From positions 372,001-436,000 of the forward strand of contig NZ_JAEUAV010000001.1 of NCBI RefSeq assembly GCF_019511605.1: a stretch of 64,000 bases of DNA, written 5' to 3'. This stretch comes from Paraburkholderia phenoliruptrix. GTDB taxonomy: Bacteria; Pseudomonadota; Gammaproteobacteria; Burkholderiales; Burkholderiaceae. The position numbers and the translations under genes are program-made. The notes under the pieces were generated by a model. The model was given only the letters and a program-made list of their open reading frames with translations. It made no database searches and had not been told where the DNA came from. Shown in pieces: positions 62,425 through 64,000 of the stretch (positions are counted from its first letter, which is position 1; each line of letters begins with the position of its first letter).

Positions 62425-63591
62425 TCACCGCGCGCGCAACGCGTCGACGATATTCATGCGCGATGCGCGCAGCGCGGGCAGAAAGCCGCCGACGAGACCC
62501 ATTGTCACCGAGAACGCCAATGTCTTCCCGACAATGGCGGGCGTCAGGATGAAGCGGAACGACAGGTCCGCGAAGGTCTGAAAATTGGTTGTCGAGAAAG
62601 ACGCGAACTGCATGAACGCTGCGCAACCAAGCCCCGTCAGTCCGCCGACGAGCCCAAGCAGCATCGCTTCGACGAGAAACGCGGCGAGCACGTTCGCGCG
62701 CTTGAAGCCGAGCGCGCGCAAGGTGCCGATCTCCGCCACGCGATTCGCGACGGACGCGTACATCGTGATCATCGCGCCGATCATCGCGGCAATAGAAAAG
62801 ATGGCCGACAACGTGAAGCCGAGTATGTTGAGAAACGTCGACAGCGCCCTCGACTGGTCGCTGTAGAAGGTTCGCTCGCGTTTCGCTTCGTCGGCGAGGC
62901 GCGGGTCGACGTCGATATCGCTTTTGAAGCGCTCGAACTGATCGCCTTGCGCAAGGCGCACGACCATTGACGAATAACTGGTCCGGCGAAACGCCTGCAT
63001 CAACTGGTCCGCATCGCCCCAGATCTCCGAGTCGAACCCGCTGCCGCCCGCGTCGAAGGTGCCCACCACGGTCCACTCGCGCTGCGCGAAACGCAAGTGC
63101 TCGCCAGGCTGCGTGCCCGCAAAGCCTTTCGCAATGCTGCTGCCCACCACGATCTCCGACGAGCCAGGCGTGAAGAGGCGTCCCGCTGCGAGCCGTACCT
63201 GGGGCCGCAAGCCGATGCCGGCCTGCGACACACCGCGTATCACCACGTTCGACGGCTTGCCCGAGCCGATTTTCGCGAGCGAGATCAGCACGACGGACTC
63301 TTTCGACGCAAGCCTTCGGCCGTCGCCGCCGACCGCGACGGCGGGATGCATCTCGATCACATTGGCCTGATTGCGGTCGATCGCGCTCTGCACCTCTGTC
63401 TCCGCGCCCTTGCGGATCACGACGACGTTGTTCTCTTCGCCCGTCGAGACGAGCGTTTTCTTCAGGCCCGCGTCGAGCATCAGCACCGTCGAGAACACGA
63501 ATACCACGAGCGCGAGTCCGCCGGCCGTGAGCGCCGTCGTCAGGCGACGGGTCCACAGGTTGCGAGCAATATAGGAAAGCGGAATGGCCAT
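62425..63591 (-). CDS. MacB/FtsX-type ABC transporter permease
   Basis: A 388-residue membrane protein with an N-terminal helix (LTTALTAGGLALVVFVFSTVL, about 17-37, listed in shortened form as LTTALTAGGLALVVFVFST), a large periplasmic domain (about 45-265) and three C-terminal helices. These are the usual features of the MacB/LolC/FtsX permease family. The EIGTLRALGFKRANVLAAFL motif near residue 287 is the typical coupling segment, and the protein ends SRMNIVDALRAR. It lies 6 bp below another permease gene, so two permeases are made together; the ATPase should lie beyond the window. Confidence 0.9.
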   Translation of the reverse strand: MAIPLSYIARNLWTRRLTTALTAGGLALVVFVFSTVLMLDAGLKKTLVSTGEENNVVVIRKGAETEVQSAIDRNQANVIEMHPAVAVGGDGRRLASKESVVLISLAKIGSGKPSNVVIRGVSQAGIGLRPQVRLAAGRLFTPGSSEIVVGSSIAKGFAGTQPGEHLRFAQREWTVVGTFDAGGSGFDSEIWGDADQLMQAFRRTSYSSMVVRLAQGDQFERFKSDIDVDPRLADEAKRERTFYSDQSRALSTFLNILGFTLSAIFSIAAMIGAMITMYASVANRVAEIGTLRALGFKRANVLAAFLVEAMLLGLVGGLTGLGCAAFMQFASFSTTNFQTFADLSFRFILTPAIVGKTLAFSVTMGLVGGFLPALRASRMNIVDALRAR

Positions 63592-63597
63592 GATGCG

Positions 63598-64000
63598 CTA
63601 CCCGATAGCCCGCAGGCCCTCGACGATCCGCACGCGCGCCGCCTGGATGGCCGGAATGATCGCCGCCGCCACGCCGACGACACCCGCACACGCGGCCTGC
63701 AACAGCATCGTCTCGCGCGACACGTGAAAGACCGGGAATACACCGCCGGTTGCCTGCCGGAAGATGCTGGCGGCGGGCGGCGTCAGCAGCATGCCGAGCC
63801 CGCCGCCCGCAATGCACAGCGTCAACGACTCGCCGAACATGAGGAGCGCGAGAAAGCCCGGGCCGAAGCCGAGCGCCTTGAGCGTCGCGTATTCCACGGT
63901 ACGCTCGCGCGCGCTCATTGCCATTGCATTTGCCATCACGGCCATGATGATGACGATCACCACATACGACACCACGCGAATGGCCGCGATAATCTGATTC
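63598..64000 (-). CDS. MacB/FtsX-type ABC permease, cut by window edge
   Basis: The C-terminal 133 or so residues of a second permease of the same family as the one at 62425. The frame is open to the window end, so the start lies outside. The visible part begins NQIIAAIRVVSYVVIVIIMA, then ARERTVEYATLKALGFGPGF (the coupling motif), two further membrane helices and the end IIPAIQAARVRIVEGLRAIG. It is paired with the gene below, 6 bp apart; the two likely form a heteromeric exporter with a missing ATPase and adaptor gene. Confidence 0.88.
   Translation of the reverse strand, partial: NQIIAAIRVVSYVVIVIIMAVMANAMAMSARERTVEYATLKALGFGPGFLALLMFGESLTLCIAGGGLGMLLTPPAASIFRQATGGVFPVFHVSRETMLLQAACAGVVGVAAAIIPAIQAARVRIVEGLRAIG

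Overview
The window looks like a chromosomal segment of a Burkholderiaceae bacterium, most likely Paraburkholderia, Caballeronia or Burkholderia. The evidence is high GC coding sequence, a Burkholderia-type trimeric porin, a phasin, a cytochrome bo3 operon, and many LysR, IclR, LacI and AraC regulators beside small catabolic clusters. I see no rRNA, tRNA, CRISPR array, transposase or phage gene. The assignment rests on gene content and style only.

Layout. 1-7.3 kb: the 3' end of a class II aldolase-family gene; a TetR regulator divergent from a four-gene efflux operon (HlyD-type lipoprotein adaptor, ABC ATPase, ABC-2 permease, NodT-type outer-membrane lipoprotein) resembling E. coli cecR-ybhGFSR; a SnoaL-like protein; a phasin. 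7.3-28.6 kb: an exopolysaccharide (EPS) locus. It holds an ATP-grasp protein, an initiating sugar-phosphate transferase, mannose-1-phosphate guanylyltransferase/isomerase, a Wzy-like polymerase behind seven 13-bp tandem repeats, a PAP2 phosphatase, three glycosyltransferases, a Wzx flippase, a glycoside hydrolase-like protein, a Wzc-type tyrosine kinase, an AraC-type regulator, a TupA-like ATP-grasp protein and a Tat-lipoprotein hydrolase. No outer-membrane export (OPX/Wza) gene is in the window.

28.6-33.7 kb: a duplicated outer-membrane barrel and cyoABCD. 33.9-44.2 kb: two divergent catabolic units. One is an IlvD/Edd sugar-acid dehydratase, RraA-like protein, MFS transporter and LacI regulator. 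The other is an IclR regulator, MFS transporter, LigJ-type 4-oxalomesaconate hydratase, LigK/ProA-type aldolase and a DUF1932 dehydrogenase. Between them lie two LacI-type operators and a perfect 21-bp palindrome. 44.3-50.5 kb: a LysR-controlled cluster with an M20 amidohydrolase, MHS-type transporter, kynureninase-like PLP enzyme and VOC-cupin-cupin fusion, which I cannot assign to a known pathway.

50.8-64 kb: a porin; a second copy of the Tat-lipoprotein hydrolase with two N-terminal modules instead of one; an overlapping operon of ECF sigma factor, anti-sigma-like protein, CpxP/CnrR-like protein, DUF1800 and DUF1501; a 33-residue lipoprotein and a YXWGXW-repeat protein; alanine dehydrogenase; a PAS-domain gene remnant; a CynX-type MFS transporter; and two MacB/FtsX-type ABC permeases, the last cut by the window edge.

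Starts were moved inward from the longest open frame wherever a ribosome binding site, signal peptide or family N-terminus supported it. This includes GTG starts at 7653, 15516, 22940, 23911 and 36489 and a TTG start at 58359.
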